From positions 744,001 to 808,000 of the forward strand of contig NZ_JAMZMI010000001.1 in NCBI RefSeq assembly GCF_024714475.1: a stretch of DNA of 64,000 nt. The letters run 5' to 3'. Shown here piece after piece: positions 7,591 through 16,322 of the stretch (position 1 is its first letter; each line of letters opens with the position of its first letter). The DNA comes from Marinoscillum sp. MHG1-6 (GTDB lineage Bacteria; Bacteroidota; Bacteroidia; Cytophagales; Cyclobacteriaceae). The notes beneath the pieces were generated by a model that saw only the letters and a list, made by a program, of their open reading frames with translations, was not told where the DNA came from and searched no databases. The translations under genes and the position numbers were made by a program.

Positions 7591-9726
7591 TTAGATGGCT
7601 AATATTTTCAGAACGACTCTTCTGTTTTTCGCCCTGTTTTCTTCGGAGTCATTCGGAAAAATGGGTTGGCTTTCGCCATACCCTCGAGAGACGAATCGGT
7701 CATCGGAAATTTTATTCTCTTTAAGGTACCTTGCCACGCTCTGAGCCCTTCGATCAGATAATGAGGCATTGTATTCAGCCGACCCTATATCGTCGGTGTA
7801 GGCAGCAATTTCTACCTTCAGACCGTCATTGTGTTTCATGAGTTCGACTACCCGTTCGAGTTCGACAAATGAGATTTCATTTAGCTGATCCGAATTGGAT
7901 TCAAAAAGGATATCCTTCAATGTCAAGTTAGTGCCAGTTAGAAGTGGTTGGAGCTTCATGTCAATGTCCGGCATAACCGCTTCCCCATCTTCAGAGGCGA
8001 AGATGGCTATAATGTTCTCAGTACTGTTAGGATCAATAATCTGTTCCTGACCTTCGGGAACAACGTCTATGACGGCAGTCTTGAAGGCATATCCCTGATC
8101 GCTAGTGGCTTCAATTTCATACCGATCTCCTACCCGAAGAGCGACCGTTTCATTGCCATTCACCTCGATGACTTCATCGCGATTTCTATTACGGATCCTT
8201 ACTCTGGAGCGCACTTTACTGTTATTGACCAGGTCTGCAACATTTAGCTTTACTCTTCTCTTATGAGGAACCATATCAATGTCCCTAATAAAATCCGGGT
8301 ATACGACCAGCCCTGAAACGTCTAACATGAATTGCTTGGCGTCAAAGTTTGGCTTATCTATGGTGACCTCATATTTTTTCCCAAGAGGGAGATCCAGGGT
8401 AATGCGTCCGGACTCAGTGTTTTCAATGTCAATCATGGGCGCTGATCCATTTAATTCTTTAACCTTAATATTGGCCATCACAGGTTCAAAAAGATCACTA
8501 TCATAAATGTTCAGGTTAAGCTTAGCGCTTTTGTAGAGGGTAATATCCTGATCTATTTCTTTATACTCGTCTTCTTCACTTAAGTCATAGAAGAAGGACT
8601 TTGAAGTATATCCCTCAGTTTTGATCTCCAGATTATAATTACTACCCACTGCCAGGACAACAGTGTATCTGCCGTCTTCCGGATTATTCCTTATTCTCAT
8701 CAGCTCTCCGGAGGTATATGCATCCGAGACAATCAGCTCGGTGCCCACTCCCTCGCCAGTCTCACCATCTTTGATGTAACCCTGAATGATCACATTTTTA
8801 AATTGCCGGTACTTGTGCGGGATTTCTACTGAATAGATGTCCTTCGAGTCGTAGACATAATATAGTATGTCTCCCTGGGCCGTGATACTCGAGAATTGAT
8901 CGGAGCTGGGTGTGTTCACATATTCCATAGATACAGGTGCGGTCCAGTCTCCGACATCATTTAATCTGGATTGGTACAGGTCATAGTCACCAAATCCGCC
9001 CGGACGATTCGAAGCGAAAATGAGGGTGCGATTATCGGCCATGATTCTGGGTGCTTTCTCACAATCAACATTGATAGGGTATGGAAGCGGTTCGGGTTCT
9101 CCCCAGGTTCCGTTCTTTTGCTTTCTCGAGACGTAAATGCTAAAGCATGCCTTGTTTGCCCATTCTTTAGCCAACTCATCATTTGAGGGTCCAACATAAT
9201 TTTGCCTTACGAAATACATCGTGTTTCCATCAGATGATATTGACGGGAAGCCTTCATATCCCCTGGAATTAATAGGGGCGCCAATATTTTTTGGAGCGGA
9301 CCATCCATCCTTTGTTCTCTCAGAATAATAAATATCCTCGCTACCTAGCCCATCAAGAAACGAAGCGAAGAAATAGAGGGTGTTGCCATCAAAAGAGATA
9401 CTTGGGCCGGCGATAAGGTCCGATGAGTCTCCATAATTGTTAATGGCGTCAATGGAAACCGGATCAGTCCAGGTTCCATTCACCAGTTTAGAGTCGTACA
9501 ATTCATATCGCCCGGTTTTATTTGATTCGATAATCATGGTTTTTCCGTCAGCCGAAATAGAAGGAGCATATTCGATGGCAGGAGAGTTCAACTCTTCGAT
9601 CGGTTTAGCGGTGGACTTGAAGTACCTGATAGTATCGGCAAACGTGCGCAAGGTGTCGGGAACCTGTGCAAGGGCACCCATGCCGGTTAACAATAGAAAT
9701 GATAATAATAGAAGCGGTCTTGTCAT
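7591..9726 (-). CDS. PD40 beta-propeller / OmpA-family envelope protein
   Basis: A 711-residue protein. A signal peptide (LLLLSFLLLTGMGALAQ) is followed by PD40/TolB-like repeats at about residues 50-330: APSISADGKTMIIES, GPSISFDGNTLYFFA, FPSISSDGNTMYFVR and APRIMADNRTLIFAS. Next are carboxypeptidase-regulatory-like beta domains (about 335-590). The C-terminal OmpA peptidoglycan-binding domain (about 600-711) is marked by DILFESNSDQLNEIS, AAYTDDIGSAEYNASLSDRR and SRGYGESQPI. The NRRV residues near the end fit diaminopimelate binding. It should be anchored to peptidoglycan with its propeller in the periplasm. It lies between the CHAT and TPR genes with gaps of 11 and 13 bases. Architecture resembles the PorE-like protein at 17734, but without its N-terminal TPR and lipobox. 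Confidence 0.85.
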   Translation of the reverse strand: MTRPLLLLSFLLLTGMGALAQVPDTLRTFADTIRYFKSTAKPIEELNSPAIEYAPSISADGKTMIIESNKTGRYELYDSKLVNGTWTDPVSIDAINNYGDSSDLIAGPSISFDGNTLYFFASFLDGLGSEDIYYSERTKDGWSAPKNIGAPINSRGYEGFPSISSDGNTMYFVRQNYVGPSNDELAKEWANKACFSIYVSRKQKNGTWGEPEPLPYPINVDCEKAPRIMADNRTLIFASNRPGGFGDYDLYQSRLNDVGDWTAPVSMEYVNTPSSDQFSSITAQGDILYYVYDSKDIYSVEIPHKYRQFKNVIIQGYIKDGETGEGVGTELIVSDAYTSGELMRIRNNPEDGRYTVVLAVGSNYNLEIKTEGYTSKSFFYDLSEEDEYKEIDQDITLYKSAKLNLNIYDSDLFEPVMANIKVKELNGSAPMIDIENTESGRITLDLPLGKKYEVTIDKPNFDAKQFMLDVSGLVVYPDFIRDIDMVPHKRRVKLNVADLVNNSKVRSRVRIRNRNRDEVIEVNGNETVALRVGDRYEIEATSDQGYAFKTAVIDVVPEGQEQIIDPNSTENIIAIFASEDGEAVMPDIDMKLQPLLTGTNLTLKDILFESNSDQLNEISFVELERVVELMKHNDGLKVEIAAYTDDIGSAEYNASLSDRRAQSVARYLKENKISDDRFVSRGYGESQPIFPNDSEENRAKNRRVVLKILAI

Positions 9727-9737
9727 TATTTAAAATA

Positions 9738-12700
9738 TTATTTACCCAGGATCACAAAGGCACCCCAGTAATAAGGCTCTTTAAATTCATTTTTTACTTC
9801 AAGTATGGCATTGTTAAAGGCATCTAACCTTGACTGTCCCTTAAACCAGTTTTTGTAAAATTGAGTCATTAGTAATTGCGTGGTAGCATCATTAACTTTC
9901 CACAGACTCATAATTAAATTACTTGCTCCAGCGACAATGAAGGCCCTTTGAAGCCCATAGACCCCTTCACCATTTTTCACCTCTCCAAGGCCGGTCTCAC
10001 AGGCGGACATAATCACCAGATCGGTATTATCAAGGTTGAGGTTCATTGCTTCATAGGCGGTTAGAATTCCATCTTCTTTTCCTTCGAAGCTCTCATTTCT
10101 TATAGTATTTTCAGCCCCGGCTAGCAATAGCCCTGATCGCATCAATGGATTGTAGCGAGTACTTCTGCTGTCGAGGCCAGCGTCATCATTGTTGGATTGA
10201 ATGTCTGATAAGAAAAAGCCATGAGTTGCGACGTGTAATATTTTGGGACTTTGGAGCTGTTTGATCTGGTCTTCACTGGCCAATGCCTGTAAGTATTTTT
10301 GATAGGTCCACTGGTTACCGGCTAGAATGGATTCTATGTTATTGATTTCCTCAAGGGTTCCGGGTAGTTCGGAAACATTTTCTCCAAAACTATATCGCGT
10401 CTCTTCATCCGTAATCAAAGAAGCTGTTTTGGCTTGTTCGGCAGCAGTCAGGTTGTACTTTGGATAGCCAAAAAGAAGTGCCATGTTGTTACTATTTTCC
10501 GCTCCCGTGGGCTCTGCTAGCTCACGGGTATTACTCAATAGCCTGATCTTATACTTATCCAACACATATTCCTTTTGATCAGGATCGTAAAGTGTAGTAA
10601 TGTTCACCTTGTTGAAAACGCCGTCAGCGGATAGGTAAATTTCGCTGGTGTTTTTGCCGATCGAACGGGCCACCATTTCCCAATAGGCAGCATATGATTT
10701 TGTATCCTGAACTTTATAGATCACCGAATTTTTATACAACTTAAAATTCTTGCCTTCAAGATCAACCCCATTAGCATTCACCATGATTTGAGGAGTACTT
10801 CCGATTGCACCGTTCAGTATTAATGAAACATACAGAACAGAATCAACTTTCATTTTTTTCTTGATCCGAATAATTTCTATCGCGCTCTCATCATCAAGCA
10901 GTCGAGCCTGAACATCTTGCCATTCCACGACGGCCTGCTCGAATTCCGCTGCAAATACTGAAGATTTCATGGAGAGCTCCTTTTCCTTATCATTGGCCAC
11001 TCTTTCCATTTGACTGATGTCAATACCGGCTTTGACTAATTCTTCCCTGGACATTGAATAAGCCTTGACGATGTTTTCTTTTAGAGCAATCCAGCCGTTA
11101 AAAAGGTCGACTAATTCCTGATTACCACTGCTATTGATTCTATTTCGCACCTTATTTGATGCGTTCAATAGAAGTGCTTTAGTTGCTAATTGAAGGTTGT
11201 AAAGACTTCCGATCATTTGGCTTCGATCCTGAGGGGTACCCTTTTCGAGCAAAATGAACTCTACAGCGTAATCCATATAAGATTCGAGCACGGGGCGAAT
11301 TTTACCATAAAACGCACTTTTCTCACTTTCACTTAGGGCAGGAAAATATTTTTTGATCTGCTGCAGGTAATTCTCTATGATGGATGTAAATGGGGCTTTG
11401 GCGGCTTCAAAATTTCCCGTACGATGATAAATATGGGCCAGACCGTAAAGCGAATAGACATAATCCGGATGATTTTCTCCAAGGATGTTTTTTCGGATGC
11501 GCAATACTCGTTGAAAATTCAGCGTGGCCTCTTCGTATTTTTCCAGCTCTTGTTCCAGTACCGCAAGATTGTACAGGGTAGAGGCATACGATGGATGTTC
11601 TTGTCCAAACACTTTTTCGTCAATAGCCAACGCCTTTAGGTAAAGAGATTCGGCCTGAGCGTATTCATTATTTTGCTCATATATGGCGGCCAGGTTATGT
11701 AAAGTTTTAGAATATAGTGGATGCTCGGTTCCCAAAATTTGTTGATCTATGACCAAAACCTCCTCCAGTAATTTCTTGGCTTCTGTTGGATTGTCTTCCA
11801 TTTGATAAGTAGTGGCCAGATTTTCTAAGGTGGTCGCGTAATCCAGTGTTTGCTTACCTAAGTGCTTTTCATAAATAGTCAATGCCTGCCTGAAAAGTGG
11901 TTTGGCTGATGCTGTATTACCCATTTTTTGGTAGAGTAAAGCCAGAGCGTCAAGTGATGAGGTATAAAACAAATGTTCAGTACCTACAGTAGCACCATAG
12001 ATTTCGCGGGCTTTTCGGAGGTACTTTTCTGCGGTGAGGTAGTCAGCCATTTGTTTTTTTGCATTTCCCAGGTTCATGTAGGTGAATGCCAATGAAGGGT
12101 CATGAGCTCCAGAGCTATTTTCTTTTATAGAGAGAATTTTTTCCAGGATCTCAAGGGCGGCGGTATACCTCGCTGTATTTTGATAAAGTATGGCGAGATT
12201 TTCATAGGTAATCAAATAGTCAGGATTGTTCTCACCGAAAGCATTTCTTTTGATGTTCAAAGCTTGCTTCAAATAGGATTCTGCTTGGTAGTAATTACCC
12301 TTTAGTTGGAGCAAGGAACTATAATTGGTCATGATTTTGGCAGTTTCCGGATGAGATTCACCATAGGTTGTCTTAAATAGGGGTAAGACTTCCAGGTAAA
12401 GATTCTCAGCATAACTGAAATCACCCAATTGTGATACAATCGTTGCCAGTGAGGCTTTGACCGAGGCGGTCTGTATTGCGTTGCTTCCGAAACGGGTGAT
12501 TGATTGCTCAAGTGATTTGGAGGCTAGCTGTCTGGAAGTTTTATATTTACCCTGACGTGCCAGTATTTTCGATTTAAGATTGTTCAGGGCATAAGTTCTA
12601 CTTTGATAATCACGTGATTCTACTAATGTGATGGCTTCGTCTACATAGCTGTTAGCAGATTCAAAGTTTCCGTTCGCCAGATTAATGCTACTCAGGCTCT

Positions 12701-13775
12701 CCAGTATGTTGGTATAAGTCAGGTCCTGATCGAGCGAGTAAACTTCATAGATTTCCATCGCTTCGAGCAAGGCTTTCTCAGCGCCTGAATTGTTACCGTC
12801 TCTGATCAATAAGTTGGCGTAATTAGCAAGGGTTGAGGCATATGAGGCCGGGGCTTCATTTTTCTTTGCTTTCTTTTGATCCAGCAGTTCTGTTACCAGA
12901 GACCTTGCCTGGTTAAATTTCCCGGTCTTTTGAAGAGCAATCGTGAGGTTGTTGAGTGCTATCGTATATTCTTCAGAGTTTTGGGCATTCATTTGCGAGA
13001 AGTTGTCGACTGCCAGCTGATATTTTATAGCAGACTGCTCATACCTACCTAATTCATCCAGTACATCCCCCACCTTGATGAGAATGCTGCCATATTCCAG
13101 GTTCGGTGTATTGTAGTTGTAATAGTCTTCAATGATTTGAAAATAGCCCAGTGCACCGGCAAACCGAGATCGGTCCAGAAGCAAGGAAGCACAGTTATAA
13201 GCGATCAGATAATAATCGGCTCCAACTTCTTCGAGATTGTCCAGTACATTCAATGCTGTTTCAAAAAGCTCAAGTGCCTCATCATCCTTTTTGAGTTGGA
13301 AGAGCACTACGGCCAGGTTTCCCTGTGCGATGGCTACCTCATAGGTGTCTAAGGAATAAAATGATTTTGTAATCACCAGGGAGGCTCTAATCAGTGGCTC
13401 GGCGGCTCCGTATTCGCTTCTTGCCATTCTAATTACCGCCAGATTGTGTAATGCATTGGCATAGTTGATATTAGTATTGAGGTTGAGGGTTTGAAGGAGA
13501 TCTACTTCGTGTTTGGCATAATCCAGTGCATCATCGGGCTGATCCAGATCGTAATAAATGATGGAAAGTTGCCTTAGAATGGCTCCTAGGTTCTTGTCAT
13601 CTGCAGGCACGGCTGCTTTGTACAGTTCCAGCGAGCGGTTTGCCTCGACTAAGGCCTGTTCAGAATCATAGTTATTATAAAGGTCAACAGCATTCTGATA
13701 GGCCACAGCCCAGTCTTGTGATACGGCGGTAAAGGTGACTATGCTAAATAGCAAGCCACAAACTAGTCTCTTCAA
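9738..13775 (-). CDS. Exported TPR-CHAT protease-like protein (1345 aa)
   Basis: A signal peptide (LVCGLLFSIVTFTAVSQ) leads into about 800 residues of kinesin-light-chain-type TPRs. Many are close copies of a 42-residue unit such as YAQAESLYLKALAIDEKVFG. A helical linker with a charged coiled coil follows (about 850-980), then a C-terminal CHAT caspase-fold peptidase domain (about 1040-1345). The expected catalytic pair is present: His about 1185 in KILHVATHGFFL and Cys about 1259 in LVIMSACETGLGEV. The family signature YGLQRAFIVAGASNLIMSLW is also there. CHAT domains are cysteine proteases related to separase and caspases and usually act on protein partners captured by the TPRs. Here the signal peptide puts it outside the cytoplasm. 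It is the first gene of a three-gene minus-strand operon. Confidence 0.9.
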   Translation of the reverse strand: MKRLVCGLLFSIVTFTAVSQDWAVAYQNAVDLYNNYDSEQALVEANRSLELYKAAVPADDKNLGAILRQLSIIYYDLDQPDDALDYAKHEVDLLQTLNLNTNINYANALHNLAVIRMARSEYGAAEPLIRASLVITKSFYSLDTYEVAIAQGNLAVVLFQLKKDDEALELFETALNVLDNLEEVGADYYLIAYNCASLLLDRSRFAGALGYFQIIEDYYNYNTPNLEYGSILIKVGDVLDELGRYEQSAIKYQLAVDNFSQMNAQNSEEYTIALNNLTIALQKTGKFNQARSLVTELLDQKKAKKNEAPASYASTLANYANLLIRDGNNSGAEKALLEAMEIYEVYSLDQDLTYTNILESLSSINLANGNFESANSYVDEAITLVESRDYQSRTYALNNLKSKILARQGKYKTSRQLASKSLEQSITRFGSNAIQTASVKASLATIVSQLGDFSYAENLYLEVLPLFKTTYGESHPETAKIMTNYSSLLQLKGNYYQAESYLKQALNIKRNAFGENNPDYLITYENLAILYQNTARYTAALEILEKILSIKENSSGAHDPSLAFTYMNLGNAKKQMADYLTAEKYLRKAREIYGATVGTEHLFYTSSLDALALLYQKMGNTASAKPLFRQALTIYEKHLGKQTLDYATTLENLATTYQMEDNPTEAKKLLEEVLVIDQQILGTEHPLYSKTLHNLAAIYEQNNEYAQAESLYLKALAIDEKVFGQEHPSYASTLYNLAVLEQELEKYEEATLNFQRVLRIRKNILGENHPDYVYSLYGLAHIYHRTGNFEAAKAPFTSIIENYLQQIKKYFPALSESEKSAFYGKIRPVLESYMDYAVEFILLEKGTPQDRSQMIGSLYNLQLATKALLLNASNKVRNRINSSGNQELVDLFNGWIALKENIVKAYSMSREELVKAGIDISQMERVANDKEKELSMKSSVFAAEFEQAVVEWQDVQARLLDDESAIEIIRIKKKMKVDSVLYVSLILNGAIGSTPQIMVNANGVDLEGKNFKLYKNSVIYKVQDTKSYAAYWEMVARSIGKNTSEIYLSADGVFNKVNITTLYDPDQKEYVLDKYKIRLLSNTRELAEPTGAENSNNMALLFGYPKYNLTAAEQAKTASLITDEETRYSFGENVSELPGTLEEINNIESILAGNQWTYQKYLQALASEDQIKQLQSPKILHVATHGFFLSDIQSNNDDAGLDSRSTRYNPLMRSGLLLAGAENTIRNESFEGKEDGILTAYEAMNLNLDNTDLVIMSACETGLGEVKNGEGVYGLQRAFIVAGASNLIMSLWKVNDATTQLLMTQFYKNWFKGQSRLDAFNNAILEVKNEFKEPYYWGAFVILGK

Positions 13776-13950
13776 TTGGTTGGTGAGTTGAGTTTGATTT
13801 TCAATTTAAGAAAAGAATGGCGCTGACTGCAAACAAGGAAGGGTCAAATTGACAGCTAATTTGGGAAAATACCTGCTAAAGGGTAGATTTTAGCTGCAAG
13901 TTCGAGTGATTGACAATAATTTCATAGATAATGCCTGAACGACGACCATT
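13776..13950. other. Upstream region of the CHAT operon
   Basis: About 175 bases hold no gene. On the minus strand TTTG, 21 bases and TAAATTGA could be a weak promoter for the CHAT operon, but the -7 match is only partial. No terminator or repeat is apparent until the palindrome at 13951. Confidence 0.3.
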
Positions 13951-13974
13951 AAATAGTATGCATGCATACTATTT
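13951..13974. repeat. 24-bp perfect palindrome
   Basis: The bases AAATAGTATGCATGCATACTATTT read identically on both strands over 24 positions without a mismatch. As RNA or extruded DNA it forms a stem of 10 bp around a CATG turn. It lies between the CHAT operon start and the tRNA-Phe relics. A short T run on the plus side is too weak for a convincing terminator; an operator or cruciform site is also possible. Confidence 0.7.
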
Positions 13975-14052
13975 TTGAGAAAAATGATATATTAGTGATT
14001 AGAAATGATGGCGGGATGAATTGTGGCTTTTTGAGGCTTTTGAAAAGTAGAG

Positions 14053-14268
14053 GCGTGCTACCCACCGACTCATGGATTTTGAAAATGTGTGGATTGGGCG
14101 TAAAAAAAGCCACTCCAAAAGAAGTGGCTTTAAAAGGTGGTGCTGAGTGGATTCGATCGGAGTGGCGTCCCACCCACCGACTCACGGATTTTGAAAATGT
14201 GTGGATTGGGCGTAAAAAAAGCCACTCCAAAAGAAGTGGCTTTAAAAGGTGGTGCTGAGTGGATTCGA
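14053..14268 (-). repeat. Two decayed copies of the tRNA-Phe 3' half plus terminator
   Basis: A 96-bp unit at 14061-14156 recurs at 14173-14268 (offset 112) with one obvious base change. Each unit starts with bases matching the antisense of the tRNA-Phe anticodon/variable region (CCACCGACTCACGGATTTT). It continues through GAAAATGTGTGGATTGGGCG and the hairpin terminator, and ends with the tRNA 3' end (GGTGCTGAGTGGATTCGA). The last part of the second unit is the true tRNA-Phe. Thus two degraded tRNA-Phe 3' halves, each with its own terminator copy (14102-14131 is the extra one), lie downstream of the working gene. Their 5' halves are missing or replaced. Confidence 0.85.
14214..14243 (-). terminator. 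Intrinsic terminator of tRNA-Phe
   Basis: On the minus strand AAAGCCACT pairs with AGTGGCTTT around an 8-base loop and runs into seven T. It starts seven bases after the tRNA 3' end. An identical copy at 14102-14131 belongs to the duplicated relic. Confidence 0.85.
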
Positions 14269-14322
14269 ACCACCGACTCACGGATTTTCAGTCCGATGCT
14301 CTACCAACTGAGCTACAGCACC
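14250..14322 (-). tRNA. tRNA-Phe (anticodon GAA)
   Basis: The minus strand gives a 73-base cloverleaf. The acceptor strand GGTGCTG pairs with CAGCACC and is followed by discriminator A. The D-arm is GCTCAGTTGGTAGAGC, the anticodon loop CTGAAAA carries GAA, and the T-arm is GGTGGTTCGAATCCACT. Positions 27 and 43 are both U, a mismatch at the base of the anticodon stem. CCA is not fully encoded; the genome continues CCTTTT after the discriminator. A promoter with both elements lies directly upstream and a terminator directly downstream. Confidence 0.95.
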
Positions 14323-14337
14323 GTGGTTAAGAGGGGG

Positions 14338-14367
14338 CAAAAGTAGAGAATTCTATGAGACCCGCAA
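14338..14367 (-). promoter_or_regulatory. Promoter of tRNA-Phe: TTG-N19-TACTTTTG
   Basis: Reading the minus strand, TTG (14365-14367) is followed after 19 bases by TACTTTTG (14338-14345). That fits the Bacteroidota -33/-7 pattern and spacing. Transcription would start about 10 bases before the tRNA. Confidence 0.75.
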
Positions 14368-14370
14368 AAA

Positions 14371-14378
14371 TATTTTTG
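14371..14378 (+). promoter_or_regulatory. -7 box TATTTTTG for the Fe-S operon
   Basis: TATTTTTG is a full TAnnTTTG match. Transcription would start about 14383, leaving a leader of some 26 bases before ATG 14410. It lies back to back with the tRNA-Phe promoter. No TTG at -33 was seen. Confidence 0.5.
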
Positions 14379-14409
14379 GATAAAATATTCATTGATTAAA
14401 CAACATGCT

Positions 14410-15735
14410 ATGAACCTTATTCCTCAGCTCATTTTTGTTCTGATTTTAGGGGTCTTTACCTTCCTGATATATCGAAGGGTAGCCCGTATCAAGGCAAATA
14501 TACTTTTGGGCAGAAGTGCGGACTATAGTGATCAATCTACAGCAAGATGGAAAACGATGGGACTGGTAGCCTTTGGTCAGAAAAAGATGTTTAAACGATG
14601 GGTGCCGGCAACGCTGCATTTTATGATCTACGCAGGCTTCATTCTCATCAATTTGGAGGTGCTGGAAATAATTCTGGATGGACTGCTAGGTACGCACCGG
14701 CTGTTTGCAGCATTTATGGGAGGGTTTTACACATTCCTTATCTCATTTTTTGAAATATTGGCAGTGCTGGTATTGGTGAGCTGTGTGGTCTTTTTGATTA
14801 GAAGGAATATCTTGAAGTTGGATCGCTTTCACAAAATTGAGATGAAGGGTTGGCCGGCTTTAGACGCTAACCTGATCCTGATCATTGAGATCGCCCTGAT
14901 GGTCGCCATTCTAAAAATGAATGCTGCGGATCAGGTACTACAATCAAGAGGAGTGCCCCATTATACTCAGACCGGATCATTTCTTATCAGTTCGATGCTG
15001 GTACCATTCTTTCAAAGCTATTCGGATAATATGCTCCTGGTGGCCGAGCGGGCCGCCTGGTGGCTTCATATTGTTGGAATTTTTGCATTTGCTCTTTACG
15101 TGACTTATTCCAAGCATTTGCACATTTTCATGGCCTTCCCGAATACCTATTACAGCAGGTTGGAGCCTAAAGGGAAAATGGATAACATGCCAGAGATTAC
15201 CAATGAGGTGAAAATGATGCTTGGGGTACCTGTAGAGGGTGATCCTGCTCCACCGGCTGAAGGGATGAAGTTTGGAGCCAAAGATGTAAATGACCTCACC
15301 TGGAAGAATCTGATGGATGCTTATGCCTGTACGGAGTGCGGACGGTGTACTTCGGAGTGTCCGGCAAATATTACCGGCAAATCTCTTTCCCCCCGGAAGA
15401 TAATGATGGACACGAGGGATCGCGCGGAAGAAGTTGGAGCAAATGCCGGAAGTACTGATGATGGCAAATCATTACTGGGAGATTATATCACCAAAGAAGA
15501 GATCAACGCCTGCACAACATGTAATGCCTGCGTGGAAGCCTGTCCGGTAAATATTAGTCCGGTTGAAATCATACTACAATTAAGGAGGTACGTGGCCATG
15601 GAGGAGTCGGGTGCACCTGCTAGCTGGAATTCGATGTTTTCCAACGTGGAGACGAATTTTGCACCCTGGAAATTTGCTCCCACCGATCGCTTTAAATGGG
15701 CGGATGAAATGTTGGATAAAAACTCAGGTGAATGA
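14410..15735 (+). CDS. Membrane Fe-S oxidoreductase subunit (4Fe-4S, HdrC/DUF3483-like)
   Basis: A 441-residue protein. The first 240 residues contain about five membrane helices (NLIPQLIFVLILGVFTFLIY, ILAVLVLVSCVVFLI and others) with histidines that could ligate haem b as in NarI/HdrE-like proteins. The C-terminal cytoplasmic domain has two 4Fe-4S motifs, CTECGRCTSECP and CTTCNACVEACP. Such proteins pass electrons between a quinone pool and a CCG-domain partner, here encoded at 16319. I chose ATG 14410 (MNLIPQL) over a TTG six codons upstream, because it puts the first membrane helix right at the N-terminus. The stop overlaps the next ATG (ATGA). The substrate of this complex in Bacteroidota is not established. 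Confidence 0.85.
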   Translation: MNLIPQLIFVLILGVFTFLIYRRVARIKANILLGRSADYSDQSTARWKTMGLVAFGQKKMFKRWVPATLHFMIYAGFILINLEVLEIILDGLLGTHRLFAAFMGGFYTFLISFFEILAVLVLVSCVVFLIRRNILKLDRFHKIEMKGWPALDANLILIIEIALMVAILKMNAADQVLQSRGVPHYTQTGSFLISSMLVPFFQSYSDNMLLVAERAAWWLHIVGIFAFALYVTYSKHLHIFMAFPNTYYSRLEPKGKMDNMPEITNEVKMMLGVPVEGDPAPPAEGMKFGAKDVNDLTWKNLMDAYACTECGRCTSECPANITGKSLSPRKIMMDTRDRAEEVGANAGSTDDGKSLLGDYITKEEINACTTCNACVEACPVNISPVEIILQLRRYVAMEESGAPASWNSMFSNVETNFAPWKFAPTDRFKWADEMLDKNSGE

Positions 15736-16322
15736 AAAAGACCATTTGGATTATAACGACTTATCTTTTTGTAACCACCCTCCAGGCTCAGGGAGACTTT
15801 ACTACCCGTCTGTCTATGGCGGCCCTGGAACTTACTAACGATCGCGTAACCTACGATCCATCCTATTTTTCAATCTCGTACCCGAACGGGGATGTGCCTG
15901 AAGGCAAGGGTGTATGTACGGATGTGATCATACGAGCTTATCGTAAACTAGGTATTGACTTACAGCAGGAGGTGCATGAGGACATGAAGGTCAACTTCCA
16001 CCTTTATCCAAAAATATGGGGCTTATCGGGCACTGATACCAATATTGACCATCGCAGGGTGCCTAACCTGATGAAGTTTTTTGAAAGAAGGGGAAAATCC
16101 TTGCCGATGACGGATGATCCAAATGATTATAGGCCGGGTGATCTGGTTTGCTGGAATCTTGGAGGTTCCATCACCCACATTGGGATTGTGGTAGACAAAA
16201 AATCATCGGATCAGGAGCGCTATCTGATAGTGCACAACATAGGGAACGGGCAGGAGCTATCGGACTGCCTGTTCAGTTACCAAATAATAGGACATTACGC
16301 TTACCAAAATGATTTGCAATGA
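15732..16322 (+). CDS. DUF1287 protein, NlpC/P60-like amidase fold
   Basis: A 196-residue exported protein. A signal peptide (TIWIITTYLFVTTLQAQ) is followed by a DUF1287 domain. It carries GKGVCTDVIIRAYRKLGIDL (probable catalytic Cys) and the downstream segments IDHRRVPNLMKFFERRG, YRPGDLVCWNLGG and ITHIGIVVDK with a conserved His. The Cys-His arrangement resembles NlpC/P60 cell-wall amidases, so a periplasmic hydrolase acting on peptidoglycan or a related bond is inferred. The gene overlaps its neighbours by ATGA on both sides, which wedges it between the membrane Fe-S subunit and the CCG subunit. All three should be made from one mRNA. Confidence 0.85.
   Translation: MKKTIWIITTYLFVTTLQAQGDFTTRLSMAALELTNDRVTYDPSYFSISYPNGDVPEGKGVCTDVIIRAYRKLGIDLQQEVHEDMKVNFHLYPKIWGLSGTDTNIDHRRVPNLMKFFERRGKSLPMTDDPNDYRPGDLVCWNLGGSITHIGIVVDKKSSDQERYLIVHNIGNGQELSDCLFSYQIIGHYAYQNDLQ

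Noticed and set aside
13949-14346. Open frames of 69-110 codons on both strands over the tRNA-Phe repeats
   Set aside because: They are translations of tRNA relics, terminators and the tRNA itself and repeat the same peptide, so they are not genes.
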